Shown here piece by piece: positions 1 to 8,272 of a stretch of DNA of 64,000 bases (the first letter of the stretch is position 1; the number at the start of each line of letters is the position of its first letter). The stretch lies in NCBI RefSeq assembly GCF_000020005.1, contig NC_010718.1, positions 2,004,001-2,068,000 on the forward strand, read 5' to 3'. This DNA is from Natranaerobius thermophilus JW/NM-WN-LF (GTDB lineage Bacteria > Bacillota > Natranaerobiia > Natranaerobiales > Natranaerobiaceae). A program made the position numbers and the translations under genes. The notes below the pieces were generated by a model. That model did no database searches. It was given only the letters and a program-made list of their open reading frames with translations, and was not told where the DNA came from.

Positions 1-643
1 CGTTATCAGGGATAATTAGGTCCGCTTCAGTTTTATCTTGCACCTCTTCAATACTAGATTGTTCAGCTACTTCCCGTAACACAGCCCCTTCTTCAGTAAT
101 TTCAATCACACATAGTTCTGTCACTATCATATCGACCTCTTTTTCGGCTGTTAAGGGTAAGGTACATTTTTTTAAAATTTTAGGGGCACCGTTTTTGTTT
201 ACATGTTCAGTTGCAATAATAACCTTTTTGGCACCGACAACTAAGTCCATGGCACCTCCCATTCCAGGGACTAGTTTCCCAGGAATCATCCAATTAGCTA
301 AATTTCCTTCTTGGTCAACTTCTAAAGCTCCTAAAACAGTGCTATCCAGATGTCCACCTCTAATTATACTAAAAGATTCTGCACTATCGAAGCCAACTCC
401 ACCAGGAATTATAGTTACTGGTTGACCACCGGCATTTGTTAAATCAGGGTCTTCTTGACCTTCTTCGGGAGCTGGTCCGACCCCTAGGACACCATTTTCC
501 GATTGGATTAAAATATTTTCACCATCTTCAATAAAATTGGCTACTAAGGTAGGCATTCCTATTCCTAGGTTAACCACTTCTCCTGGTTGTATTTCTTGAG
601 CTATACGCTTAGCTATTAAATTTCTTTTTTCTTTTTTATCCAT
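1..643 (-). CDS. atoA: 3-oxoacid CoA-transferase subunit B (partial, runs off window start)
   Basis: This is the beta subunit of a family I CoA-transferase, which moves CoA between acyl-CoA and acetate or acetoacetate in the cytoplasm. The reading frame starts at ATG 643 behind GGAGGAGG and stays open to base 1. About 214 codons are visible against a usual length near 217, so only the last few residues are missing. The motif SENGVLGVGP near residue 50 carries the Glu that forms the acyl-CoA intermediate, and a GGMG-type glycine segment follows near residue 115. The start lies 2 bases after the stop of the alpha subunit, so the two are translationally coupled. The substrate (acetoacetate, butyrate or other) cannot be told from sequence. 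Confidence 0.93.
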   Translation of the reverse strand, partial: MDKKEKRNLIAKRIAQEIQPGEVVNLGIGMPTLVANFIEDGENILIQSENGVLGVGPAPEEGQEDPDLTNAGGQPVTIIPGGVGFDSAESFSIIRGGHLDSTVLGALEVDQEGNLANWMIPGKLVPGMGGAMDLVVGAKKVIIATEHVNKNGAPKILKKCTLPLTAEKEVDMIVTELCVIEITEEGAVLREVAEQSSIEEVQDKTEADLIIPDN

Positions 644-645
644 AG

Positions 646-1302
646 TTATCCCTCCTCCCTTCTCACAAGATAGTCAACATAGACACCGGGAGTTATAACT
701 TCGTCTGGATCTAATTCACCTGGTTCTACTATTTCTCCAACTTCGGCTATCACGACTTTAGCAGCTTTAGCCATAAGAGGATTAAAATTACGTGCAGAAA
801 GTCTATAAACCAAGTTACCATTTTTATCAGCTTTTTCTGCTTTGATTAAAGCCACATCACCTTCTATAGGTTCTGCTAAAATATACTCTTTTTCATCAAC
901 TGTTAGCTTTTGCTTACCTTCTTCGGCAACAGTACCAATTCCAGTAGGTGTTAGAATACCCCCAAGTCCTGCACCAGCTGCGCGGACTTGTTCCGCTAGT
1001 GTTCCCTGAGGCACCAGGTCAACTTCAAGTTCTCCATTATTCATTTTTTCCCCGGTATACTTGTTGGTGCCAATATGAGAAACTATGACCTTTTCAAACT
1101 GATTAGAAACTATTAGTTTACCGATTCCTTTTTCGGGAAAAGAAGTATCATTTGCTACTAAAGTCAATTTTCCTGTTCCTTGTTCTTGTAGAGCATCAAC
1201 CAATGTTTCCGGAGTTCCGGTTGCAAGAAAGCCACCCACCATTACGGTGGATCCGTCTGTAATTTGCTTGACACTTTCTTTTGCAGACAGTATTTCTATC
1301 AT
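646..1302 (-). CDS. atoD: 3-oxoacid CoA-transferase subunit A
   Basis: This is the alpha subunit, partner of the downstream beta subunit. It shows the N-terminal VGGFLATGTPETL segment and the GLGGILTPTGIGT loop typical of AtoD/ScoA. I place the start at ATG 1302, 5 bases after GGAGGTG. An in-frame ATG at 1317 lies upstream of that ribosome site and would add only MGGEI. Length is 218 residues, normal for the family. A -24/-12 promoter lies about 65 bases upstream and the activator gene precedes it on the same strand. The pair is therefore probably induced under sigma-54 control, as for short-chain fatty acid or acetoacetate use. Confidence 0.93.
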   Translation of the reverse strand: MIEILSAKESVKQITDGSTVMVGGFLATGTPETLVDALQEQGTGKLTLVANDTSFPEKGIGKLIVSNQFEKVIVSHIGTNKYTGEKMNNGELEVDLVPQGTLAEQVRAAGAGLGGILTPTGIGTVAEEGKQKLTVDEKEYILAEPIEGDVALIKAEKADKNGNLVYRLSARNFNPLMAKAAKVVIAEVGEIVEPGELDPDEVITPGVYVDYLVRREEG

Positions 1303-1364
1303 AATTTCACCTCCCATAGTGGTAAATCAAAATTTATTTATAAATCGAGGTAATTATATACTTA

Positions 1365-1380
1365 TGCAACATTCATGCCA
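1365..1380 (-). promoter_or_regulatory. sigma-54 (-24/-12) promoter of the CoA-transferase operon
   Basis: Read on the minus strand the sequence is TGGCAT, five bases (GAATG), then TTGCA. This matches the sigma-54 consensus TGGCAC-N5-TTGCW with one change and exact GG/GC spacing. The expected start site is near 1354, about 50 bases before the atoD start. A sigma-54 activator gene lies immediately upstream. Confidence 0.85.
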
Positions 1381-1475
1381 ACTCTCTAATCACTTTACAA
1401 GTACCTTTTGGATCCCACTAATGCTATATTAATAATTTAATCATTATATTAGCCTACAATTTTCGATTCGATTTT

Positions 1476-1504
1476 GCATCAAATTATTCGAGTTGCGCAT
1501 CAAA
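1476..1504. promoter_or_regulatory. candidate upstream activator sites (direct repeat)
   Basis: The octamer GCATCAAA occurs at 1476-1483 and again at 1497-1504, 21 bp apart, or two helical turns. It lies about 100-120 bp upstream of the -24/-12 promoter, the usual place for activator binding sites. Binding by the adjacent Fis-type activator is inference. Confidence 0.45.
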
Positions 1505-1533
1505 AATTATATTTTAGTTCGATAGATTTTATA

Positions 1534-3267
1534 TTAGTTTGCTTGATCATCATGTTTGTAATTCAATCCATACTTGTCTAACTTTCTCACAACAGTTGAC
1601 TGAGCTACACCTAAAATTTGGGCTGCTTCCCTGGTATTGTTCGACTGTTCCATAGCTTTTTGAAGCATTCGCTTTTCAAGCTTGCTAACGGCATCAGGTA
1701 AAGATAAGTTCTCTAAGATTTTGACATTACTTTCTTTAATTTGTTGTGGGAGATCTGAAGTTTCAATTAAGTTTTCAGGTACCATGATAACTAGTCGCTC
1801 TATCATATTTTCTAACTCTCGAACGTTCCCCGGCCAATTATAAGACACTAATTCTTCCAAAGCAGAAGAGGACAATCCCTTATTAACACCGTATTTTTCA
1901 TTATATTTTCTAATATAATGACGAATTAAAAAAGGTATATCATCTGGGCGTTCTCTCAAGGGTGGTATATACAATGGCACCACGCTCAAACGATAGTACA
2001 AGTCTTCTCTAAATTCTCCCTGAGAGACCATTTCTTCTAAATCTCGATTGGTACAAGCAATGATTTTCACATCTAATTGTCGGGGTTTAACCCCTCCAAT
2101 TCTAGTTATCTCTTGATCTTGTAGTGCTCTTAATAGCTTAACTTGTAAATCTTTAGATAATTCACCTATCTCATCAAGTAGCAGTGTTCCCCCATTGGCA
2201 ATTTCAAATTTACCCGGTTTTCCGTTTTTAGATGCACCTGTGAAAGATCCTGGTTCATGTCCAAATAGTTCAGATTCAAGCAAGTTTTCGGGTATGGCTC
2301 CACAGTTAATTTTTATGAAAGGTTGCTCGCTGCGATTGCTGTTTTGATGAATGTATTTAGCTACTATTTCTTTACCAACTCCTGTTTCTCCTGTAATTAA
2401 AACAGTAGAATCAAAAGCTGCAACTCTAGCAGCTTGAGCTAGCAACCGTTTTTTCACCTTGCTTTTTGCTACAATTTCACCTTCTCCTAGTTTTTCTTCC
2501 ATTTCAGTTAGCTTTTCTTTATAATGGCGAGTAAGAGCTTGAGTTTTTTCTAGCTCATCTTTTAATTCAAGTAATTCTGAAATATCTCTGACATTAGTTA
2601 CTACTTTAGTGATATTTCCATCACTATCAAACACAGGATTACCAGTAACCATGACTTTTTTTCCAGAAAATAGTTCGTGCATTAATGTTACCCGTTCTTT
2701 TTGTTCTAGTACTTTTAAAGTTACAGATTCCGAGCAAAATCCTTCTTCTTCCAATTCCTTCATATGTCTTCCTACTACTTCTTCTGCTTTGGCACCAGAA
2801 ATACGCTCGTAAGAGCTATTTATCATGATAGTATAGCCTTCACCATCTGTTATCCAGAAACCATCATAAGAAGATTCGATAATTGCCCTTAACTCGTCAT
2901 TTATTGCCTTTGTTTTGGCAAGTTCTTGAGATATATGTTCCAATTCGGAAATATCTTGAAAAATTCCCAGAGCTCCAATAAGTTCCCCTTCTTTAAAGAT
3001 GGGAGAGCGATTTGTAAGTAAAGTTTTTTTATTTACGACAAATTTCTCCGTTGTAAAAGTCTGACTACTCTCCAAAACTTTAAAAAGCCCAGTTTCTGGT
3101 ATAATTTCTCTGATATCGCACCCCAAAACTTCTTCTTTTGACATCCCTAGAATTTCACTAGCTGATTTATTAAAGAGATTAATTTCGCCTTCTTTATTAA
3201 TTGCAATAATTCCGTTATAGACTGAATCTAAAATAATTTCTAAATCTGAATTTTGTAAATTAGTCAT
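1534..3267 (-). CDS. sigma-54-dependent transcriptional activator, PAS-PAS-AAA+-Fis
   Basis: This is an enhancer-binding protein that remodels sigma-54 RNA polymerase. Two PAS sensor domains occupy roughly residues 8-115 and 125-235, followed by a short coiled coil. The AAA+ domain (about 265-500) has Walker A GETGVGKE, the sigma-54 contact loop as GSFTGA (Ser in place of the commoner Ala) and Walker B GGTLLLDEIGEL. A Fis-type helix-turn-helix ends the protein (REAAQILGVAQSTVVRKL). There is no response-regulator domain, so the signal probably enters through the PAS domains. The start at ATG 3267 follows GGGGGAGGGG. Its gene directly precedes the CoA-transferase genes and their sigma-54 promoter, so these are its likely target. 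Confidence 0.92.
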   Translation of the reverse strand: MTNLQNSDLEIILDSVYNGIIAINKEGEINLFNKSASEILGMSKEEVLGCDIREIIPETGLFKVLESSQTFTTEKFVVNKKTLLTNRSPIFKEGELIGALGIFQDISELEHISQELAKTKAINDELRAIIESSYDGFWITDGEGYTIMINSSYERISGAKAEEVVGRHMKELEEEGFCSESVTLKVLEQKERVTLMHELFSGKKVMVTGNPVFDSDGNITKVVTNVRDISELLELKDELEKTQALTRHYKEKLTEMEEKLGEGEIVAKSKVKKRLLAQAARVAAFDSTVLITGETGVGKEIVAKYIHQNSNRSEQPFIKINCGAIPENLLESELFGHEPGSFTGASKNGKPGKFEIANGGTLLLDEIGELSKDLQVKLLRALQDQEITRIGGVKPRQLDVKIIACTNRDLEEMVSQGEFREDLYYRLSVVPLYIPPLRERPDDIPFLIRHYIRKYNEKYGVNKGLSSSALEELVSYNWPGNVRELENMIERLVIMVPENLIETSDLPQQIKESNVKILENLSLPDAVSKLEKRMLQKAMEQSNNTREAAQILGVAQSTVVRKLDKYGLNYKHDDQAN

Positions 3268-3321
3268 AGAAACCCCTCCCCCCGAATTTCTTAGTTCTGT
3301 TAAGTTATATGATATTTGAAT

Positions 3322-3388
3322 CAGTCTCCGTCCCGGAGTTAAGATAGTTTTAGACAGAAATCAAAACCCTCCGGGAGAAAGGAGACTG
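3322..3388 (+). promoter_or_regulatory. hairpin sequestering the transposase ribosome site (IS copy A)
   Basis: CAGTCTCC (3322-3329) pairs with GGAGACTG (3381-3388), and CCCGGAG (3332-3338) pairs with CTCCGGG (3369-3375). The right arm contains the GGAG ribosome site of the transposase. An mRNA started outside the element would fold and block translation, a known self-restraint device of insertion sequences. The arms are the same in copy B at 46316-46382. Confidence 0.6.
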
Positions 3389-3392
3389 ATCC

Positions 3393-4454
3393 ATGACTAA
3401 AGTTGTATGCCCTAGATGCAATAATAACTGCTCTGACAAGTTTTATAGGTTTGGTTTTGATAATCATGGTCATCAAAAGTATCAATGTCAAGAATGTTTT
3501 AGTCAGTTTGCACCTAAGACACTTTCTAAAGGCGGGGATAAAAGAGGTCCTAATAAACCTCGTAAATATCCCTCTTGCCCTAAATGCGGTAAAGCTACGT
3601 TTTTACATCACGACTATGAATTTTATTCTAATTTGAGGTGTTGGGACAAAAGCTGTAATCATTCTTTCTATGTCCCTAAACCTCAAAGTATTCCTGAACC
3701 TTCGCAACTTGATATTGACGGCAAAGTAGACTTCTCTAACATGAGACATTCTCTTCATACTGTTATTCGAGCTCTTTACCTGTACTTTATCAATGGTAGC
3801 TCTACTAGAGGTGTCTCACAGTTCCTTATTGATTGTGAAGGAATTAAAGTATCTCATGTTACTATTGCTGACTGGACTAAAAAGTTTGCTCCTCTGTTTC
3901 TTTATATCTCTAGATATCTAAAGCCAATAGATCTTGACTCTTCTGATGAGTGGCATGTCGACGAAACTGTAATTAAAATTAAAGGCAAAAGATTCTACGC
4001 CTGGACTGTTATTGATGCTGAAACTAGATTTGTGCTTGCATTTCATCTATCTCCTTACAGAGATAGCCAGGCTGCTTTTAAAGTGCTGAACTATGCTAAG
4101 AAACATTTTGGACAGCCTCATAGTATCGTTACAGATAGATACTGGGCTTACAATGCTCCAATTAAAGTTCTGTTTCCAAACTCTAATCACATCAGAGTCG
4201 AGTCTTTTCAAGATGATATCTCTAATAACTTAATTGAATCTTTTTTTCAGATTTTCAAAAGCTGGGTTAAGCAACGCAGAGGATTTGCTTCTTTCCAGTC
4301 AGCCAACAAGTTGATTGCGGTATTTGTGTTTGCTTTTAACTTTGTTAGGACAAGCAATGTTTTGAATCAGTCTACTCCTGCTCAAGTTGCTGGGATTAAT
4401 TACTCTAATCGTAATAGGACTTTTTGGCTTTTACATAGTAATAATGCCGCTTGA
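3393..4454 (+). CDS. IS6-type transposase (copy A)
   Basis: This is a DDE transposase of 353 residues. The N-terminal 90 residues hold paired zinc-ribbon motifs (CPRCNNNC, CQEC, CPKCGK, CxxxC) likely to bind the ends. A linker follows, then the IS240-type catalytic core. The core shows DEWHVDETVIKIKG (first Asp), VTDRYWAYN (second Asp) and the Glu of NNLIESFFQIFK. A C-terminal basic segment KQRRGF follows. The frame is intact and differs from copy B at only about a dozen residues, which suggests recent activity. ATG 3393 follows AAAGGAG. Confidence 0.9.
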   Translation: MTKVVCPRCNNNCSDKFYRFGFDNHGHQKYQCQECFSQFAPKTLSKGGDKRGPNKPRKYPSCPKCGKATFLHHDYEFYSNLRCWDKSCNHSFYVPKPQSIPEPSQLDIDGKVDFSNMRHSLHTVIRALYLYFINGSSTRGVSQFLIDCEGIKVSHVTIADWTKKFAPLFLYISRYLKPIDLDSSDEWHVDETVIKIKGKRFYAWTVIDAETRFVLAFHLSPYRDSQAAFKVLNYAKKHFGQPHSIVTDRYWAYNAPIKVLFPNSNHIRVESFQDDISNNLIESFFQIFKSWVKQRRGFASFQSANKLIAVFVFAFNFVRTSNVLNQSTPAQVAGINYSNRNRTFWLLHSNNAA

Positions 4455-4652
4455 CTGCCAAATCTTTTGAAATCTTGCGAGCAAATGAGCTTATTTTTCA
4501 TAACAACTTAACAGACTCAATTTCTTCCTAACTTCATCTCTTATTTGATTATATCATTTATTATAAAATTTTTTCTATATTTCTTCCTGATTTGTTTTTC
4601 TTAGCAAGGGAAAAGTTAAAGAAACAGAAAAGTTTGGTAATATAAAAATAAT

Positions 4653-4673
4653 AGTCCGGCTCTTGACCGGACT
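4653..4673 (-). terminator. terminator of lysA-dapF
   Basis: A 7-bp stem AGTCCGG/CCGGACT with a 7-base loop is followed on the minus strand by ATTATTTTTATATT. It lies 50 bases after the dapF stop. Confidence 0.8.
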
Positions 4674-4723
4674 TGTTGTAATATCATCTAAATTAGATAA
4701 ATTTAAAATTATTTTTTGCTAAA

Positions 4724-5623
4724 TTAATAAAATATTTGATTATTTAATTCCCCGCTATACACATGCTCAGCTGGGCCAATCATATAAAGTTCTTCAGTAT
4801 TATTATCCCAGTTGATAAAAAGCTTGCCACCGGGCAGTTCCACATATGCCATCCCATTACAAAAACCATTAATAGTTGCTGCTACTACTACCGCACAGGC
4901 CCCTGTACCACAAGCCAAAGTTTTACCTGCTCCTCTTTCCCAAACTTGTACTCGTAAGTGGTTCGAGCTTTCCACTTTCACAAACTCCACGTTAGTACCA
5001 TAGGGGAATAGATCGTGCTTTTCAATAATAGGGCCTAACTCTAATAGTTGTTCTTCTGGAAGTAAATTTTGAACAAAAATTACGGCATGAGGAGGACCTG
5101 TAGAAACTTCAGTCAGATAATATATCCCATAAGGTGTATCTATCGGCCGTTGGCGAGCAATGTCATTTCTATCGTTTTTAACGGCTAAGGGTATATCAGA
5201 ACTCTTCAAAAGGGGTTTTTCCATATTAACTTTAACAAGCTGTTCTTGACTTCCAACCATACCCGATAAATTAATTTCACCCATTAAGTCAAAATTTTCA
5301 ACAATTTCAACTCTTTTGATTCCCGCAGTAGTTGCAATCGCCAATCGTTTTCCATCTGTCTCTTCTGTTTTTGCCAGATATTTAGCTAAGCATCGAATAG
5401 CATTCCCACACATTTCTGCCTCTGAGCCATCAGAATTATAAATTCTCATTTGATAGTCAGCATTTATGTTTGAATTCTTACAAGAAGAGTAAATGACTAG
5501 CCCATCAGCCCCAATTCCAAACCGACGGTCACATAGCCGTTTTGCCAGATCAGGATAATTTCTCTGAAAATCTTTCATCAAAATAAAATCGTTCCCCAAA
5601 CCATGCATTTTTTCAAACTTCAC
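4724..5623 (-). CDS. dapF: diaminopimelate epimerase
   Basis: DapF converts LL- to meso-diaminopimelate for lysine and peptidoglycan. The N-terminal MHGLGNDFI signature is present. The two catalytic cysteines lie in AEMCGNAIRC and LACGTGACA, and the substrate-binding ERGAG precedes the second. I choose GTG 5623 as start because AGGAGGA lies 6 bases before it. An ATG at 5659 would lie inside lysA and add 12 residues with no family match. The product is 299 residues, slightly longer than the usual 275-280. The gene follows lysA directly, forming a lysine/cell-wall unit. Confidence 0.95.
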   Translation of the reverse strand: MKFEKMHGLGNDFILMKDFQRNYPDLAKRLCDRRFGIGADGLVIYSSCKNSNINADYQMRIYNSDGSEAEMCGNAIRCLAKYLAKTEETDGKRLAIATTAGIKRVEIVENFDLMGEINLSGMVGSQEQLVKVNMEKPLLKSSDIPLAVKNDRNDIARQRPIDTPYGIYYLTEVSTGPPHAVIFVQNLLPEEQLLELGPIIEKHDLFPYGTNVEFVKVESSNHLRVQVWERGAGKTLACGTGACAVVVAATINGFCNGMAYVELPGGKLFINWDNNTEELYMIGPAEHVYSGELNNQIFY

Positions 5624-5624
5624 T

Positions 5625-6947
5625 TTAGTTCCTCCTAAACCTTTCTGGGATAAGGTCATTTTGGATCACATCTTCTAAACTTTCTCGACGAACTATGAGA
5701 TCAGCTTGACCTTGGTTTACTAACACCACTGCTGGTTTTGGTAGTCTATTATAATTACTTGACATGGAATAAGTATACGCACCACAGCTAAAAACGGTAA
5801 GTAAATCTCCAGGTGTTAGATTATCTACTAAATCTATATTTTGTAGGAGAACATCACCTGATTCACAGATTTTACCTACAACAGTATAACTATTATTATG
5901 AGGATAATTGGCCTTGTTTGCCACTACAGCAGAGTATTCAGCTCCGTAAAGAGCTGGTCTAATATTATCGCTCATTCCTCCGTCTACTGAAACATAATTT
6001 CTAATACCTGGTATTTCTTTAATGACTCCAACACGATACAACATGACACCCGCTTCTCCAATAATTGAACGCCCGGGTTCAAAAATTAATTTCGGCAATT
6101 CTATTTTAGAGTCTTTTGCCATATCCAGGATAAGTTGGGATATTTCATTCATAAGTGAATCAATATCTAATTTCGAATCATCACTTCGATATTTTATTCC
6201 CATACCCCCACCTAAATCCAGTTCCGAAATACTGTAATTATATATTTTTTGAATTGAAATTAATAATTCCATCATGGTTTTAGCAGCTAATCTATAAGGT
6301 TTACTTTCATTAATTTGTGAACCAATATGACAGTGTAGTCCTTGTAAATCAATATATGAAGATTTGATTGCAAAGTTTACAGCTTTCATTATATCGTCTT
6401 GACGTAAGCTGAAGCCAAATTTGGAGTCCTCTTGACCAGTTAATATATATTTGTGGGTATGAGCCTCTATCCCGGGTTTAACTCTAAAATAAATTTGGAC
6501 CCTAGTACTCTTTTTTTGTGCTAACTTTTCAATCAGTTCAAGTTCCAAGAAGCTATCAACTACTATTCTTCCCACATTACAATCTAAGGCATATTCTAAT
6601 TCTCTTGAGGTTTTATTATTTCCATGAAATAACAGCTTGTCCCCAGGAAAACCAGCCTGAACCGCTGTAAATAATTCCCCTTCCGAGACTACATCAAGGA
6701 ACAAGCCTTCTTCTTCAACTATTTTACAAATGGTTGTTGACAAAAAAGCTTTACCAGCATAAGCCAATTCAGTTGTAGGATAATATTGTTCTAAAATTCT
6801 TCGATATTTTCTACATTTATTCCTAATATGTTCTTCATCTAATATATTCAAAGGTGTATCATATTGTTGAGCTAATTTTACTAAATCACAACCACCTATT
6901 TCCAAATTTCCATCTTCATTGATTATTACTGATTCTGACATGACCAC
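5625..6947 (-). CDS. lysA: diaminopimelate decarboxylase
   Basis: LysA is a PLP-dependent decarboxylase that makes L-lysine from meso-DAP, the last lysine step. It is a fold-III enzyme of about 440 residues. The PLP lysine is in LAYAGKAFL near residue 67. LHCHIGSQI, the glycine-rich ELDLGGGMGIKY, FEPGRSIIGEAG and the C-terminal CGAYTYSMSSNYN are all present. The start is uncertain: GTG 6947 and ATG 6941 are both possible and neither has a strong ribosome site. The gene is upstream of dapF with 1 base between them. A plausible promoter lies at 6980-7009. Confidence 0.95.
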   Translation of the reverse strand: MVMSESVIINEDGNLEIGGCDLVKLAQQYDTPLNILDEEHIRNKCRKYRRILEQYYPTTELAYAGKAFLSTTICKIVEEEGLFLDVVSEGELFTAVQAGFPGDKLLFHGNNKTSRELEYALDCNVGRIVVDSFLELELIEKLAQKKSTRVQIYFRVKPGIEAHTHKYILTGQEDSKFGFSLRQDDIMKAVNFAIKSSYIDLQGLHCHIGSQINESKPYRLAAKTMMELLISIQKIYNYSISELDLGGGMGIKYRSDDSKLDIDSLMNEISQLILDMAKDSKIELPKLIFEPGRSIIGEAGVMLYRVGVIKEIPGIRNYVSVDGGMSDNIRPALYGAEYSAVVANKANYPHNNSYTVVGKICESGDVLLQNIDLVDNLTPGDLLTVFSCGAYTYSMSSNYNRLPKPAVVLVNQGQADLIVRRESLEDVIQNDLIPERFRRN

Positions 6948-6979
6948 TTATAATCACAACCCTTTTATTTTTAAAACTA

Positions 6980-7009
6980 ATCCTATCACTGTTTTTTAAT
7001 ATTTGTCAA
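6980..7009 (-). promoter_or_regulatory. lysA promoter
   Basis: On the minus strand TTGACA (7009-7004) is separated by 18 bases from TAGGAT (6985-6980), about 35 bases before lysA. The -10 box is weak. Confidence 0.5.
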
Positions 7010-7027
7010 TAAAACAACAAATTATCC

Positions 7028-7058
7028 TTGACAGTAAATAGTTTAGAAATAGTATAAT
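7028..7058 (+). promoter_or_regulatory. thi operon promoter
   Basis: TTGACA (7028-7033) and TATAAT (7053-7058) are both perfect but the spacer is 19 bases, 2 more than ideal. It fires into the TPP riboswitch and is back to back with the lysA promoter. Confidence 0.7.
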
Positions 7059-7079
7059 AATGTTGAATCAAATATTCGC

Positions 7080-7170
7080 CAAGCAGGGGTGCCTGAATTC
7101 AGGCTGAGAAAGGCCAGTACCGCCTTACCCTTTGAACCTGCTCTGGTTAGTACCAGCGTAGGGAGCTTGT
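7080..7170 (+). promoter_or_regulatory. TPP (thi-box) riboswitch
   Basis: All conserved parts of the thiamine-pyrophosphate aptamer are present in order: CAGGGGTGCC, GGCTGAGA, CCTTTGAACCTG, then CTGGTTAGTACCAGCGTAGGGA. It precedes thiSGHE. A 9-bp hairpin (7172-7180 with 7187-7195) and a terminator (7200-7231) follow, so control is probably by transcription attenuation when TPP binds. Confidence 0.97.
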
Positions 7171-7199
7171 ATTGACTAATATCCAAATTAGTCAAGTCA

Positions 7200-7231
7200 A
7201 ACTCACCTACTTATGCAGGGTGAGTTTTTTT
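7200..7231 (+). terminator. riboswitch-controlled attenuator of the thi operon
   Basis: AACTCACC (7200-7207) pairs with GGTGAGTT (7219-7226), followed by a run of T to 7231. It lies about 50 bases before thiS and after the aptamer. It is the expected expression platform. Confidence 0.88.
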
Positions 7232-7278
7232 AATCTAATCAATAATTTACGAGAGTTGAAAATCTTGGAGGTGACAAA

Positions 7279-7479
7279 ATGACAATCAAAGTTAATGGAG
7301 AAACAAAACAGGTTTCGGATAATTTAACGGTAAACCAACTTTTTTGGGAATTAAATTTAAAATCCCGCGGTAAAATTGTGATCTTAAACAGGGAAGTAGT
7401 TCACAAAGACGAATGGGAAAAGACCCAATTATCAGAAGGTGACGAAATTGAAGTATTAAGTATGGTTGGAGGTGGTTAA
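7279..7479 (+). CDS. thiS: sulfur carrier protein ThiS
   Basis: ThiS is a ubiquitin-like carrier whose C-terminal glycine receives sulfur as a thiocarboxylate for thiazole formation. The 66-residue protein starts MTIKVNGE and ends SMVGGG, giving the required Gly-Gly tail. ATG 7279 follows GGAGGTGAC. It is the first gene of the operon and overlaps the ribosome site of thiG. No thiF, the enzyme that adenylates the ThiS tail, is found in this window. Confidence 0.95.
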   Translation: MTIKVNGETKQVSDNLTVNQLFWELNLKSRGKIVILNREVVHKDEWEKTQLSEGDEIEVLSMVGGG

Positions 7480-7480
7480 T

Positions 7481-8269
7481 TTGTCTAATGACATTTTGAA
7501 AATTGGCGGTAAAAAATTAACAAATAGGCTGATTGTGGGCACTGGCAAATTCCCTAGGAAAAGTCTGATTCCACAAGTTTTAGATAGTTCCGGCTCTCAG
7601 GCTGTTACAGTTGCTTTAAGGCGCGTTGATTTAAATTCCGATGATGAAAATGTCCTGGATTATATCAATCAAGACTGTATTTTGATGCCAAACACCTCAG
7701 GAGCTAGGAATGCAGAAGAAGCAGTAAAAATTGCTCAAATAGCACAAGCTGCTGGATGTGGTAATTGGGTAAAAATTGAAGTTATTAAAGACCAAAAATA
7801 CCTTTTACCAGACAATTCAGAAACTTTAAAAGCTTCAAAAACCCTAGTGGATGAAGGGTTTAAAGTCTTTCCTTATGTTAGTCCCGAGTTATCAATTGCC
7901 CAGGAAATGGAGCAAATTGGAGTTGAAGCTGTAATGCCCTTAGGAGCACCTATTGGTACTAATAAAGGGCTTGAAACCCGTGAGCTCATTAAAATACTAA
8001 TATCTGAGATAAATTTACCTATTATTGTTGATGCGGGTATCGGTCGGCCATCTCAAGCGGCCGAAGCTATGGAACTAGGCTGTGAAGCTGTGCTAGTAAA
8101 TACCGCTATTGCTACGGCTGAAAACCCAGTTTTAATGGCAGAAGCTTTCAGTCAAGCTGTCAAGTCGGGAAGGAAAGCATATTTATCCAAAGCCGCACCC
8201 GTGAAAGAGACTGCTGAAGCTTCTTCACCTTTGACTGGTTTTCTTCGAGACGAAAATGGGGAGGGATAA
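7481..8269 (+). CDS. thiG: thiazole synthase ThiG
   Basis: ThiG condenses dehydroglycine, deoxyxylulose phosphate and ThiS thiocarboxylate into the thiazole ring. It is a TIM barrel of 262 residues. The Schiff-base lysine lies in [10 protein letters not shown] near residue 97. [27 protein letters not shown] and [11 protein letters not shown] form the phosphate-binding end. I take TTG 7481 as start because GGAGG sits 8 bases upstream. The TTG at 7466 would overlap thiS further with no ribosome site. The start is 1 base after the thiS stop. Confidence 0.96.
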   Translation: MSNDILKIGGKKLTNRLIVGTGKFPRKSLIPQVLDSSGSQAVTVALRRVDLNSDDENVLDYINQDCILMPNTSGARNAEEAVKIAQIAQAAGCGNWVKIEVIKDQKYLLPDNSETLKASKTLVDEGFKVFPYVSPELSIAQEMEQIGVEAVMPLGAPIGTNKGLETRELIKILISEINLPIIVDAGIGRPSQAAEAMELGCEAVLVNTAIATAENPVLMAEAFSQAVKSGRKAYLSKAAPVKETAEASSPLTGFLRDENGEG

Positions 8270-8272
8270 GTA

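Larger units (their letters stand above)
3293..4518 (+). mobile_element. IS6-type insertion sequence, copy A
   Basis: The element is 1,226 bp and is flanked by a perfect 8-bp target duplication AATTTCTT (3285-3292 and 4519-4526). Its ends are imperfect inverted repeats sharing CTGTTAAGTT. A second copy of exactly the same length lies at 46287-47512 with its own 8-bp duplication. The 8-bp duplication and the IS240-type DDE transposase fit the IS6 family. The insertion lies upstream of the activator gene start and probably separates that gene from its promoter. Confidence 0.92.
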
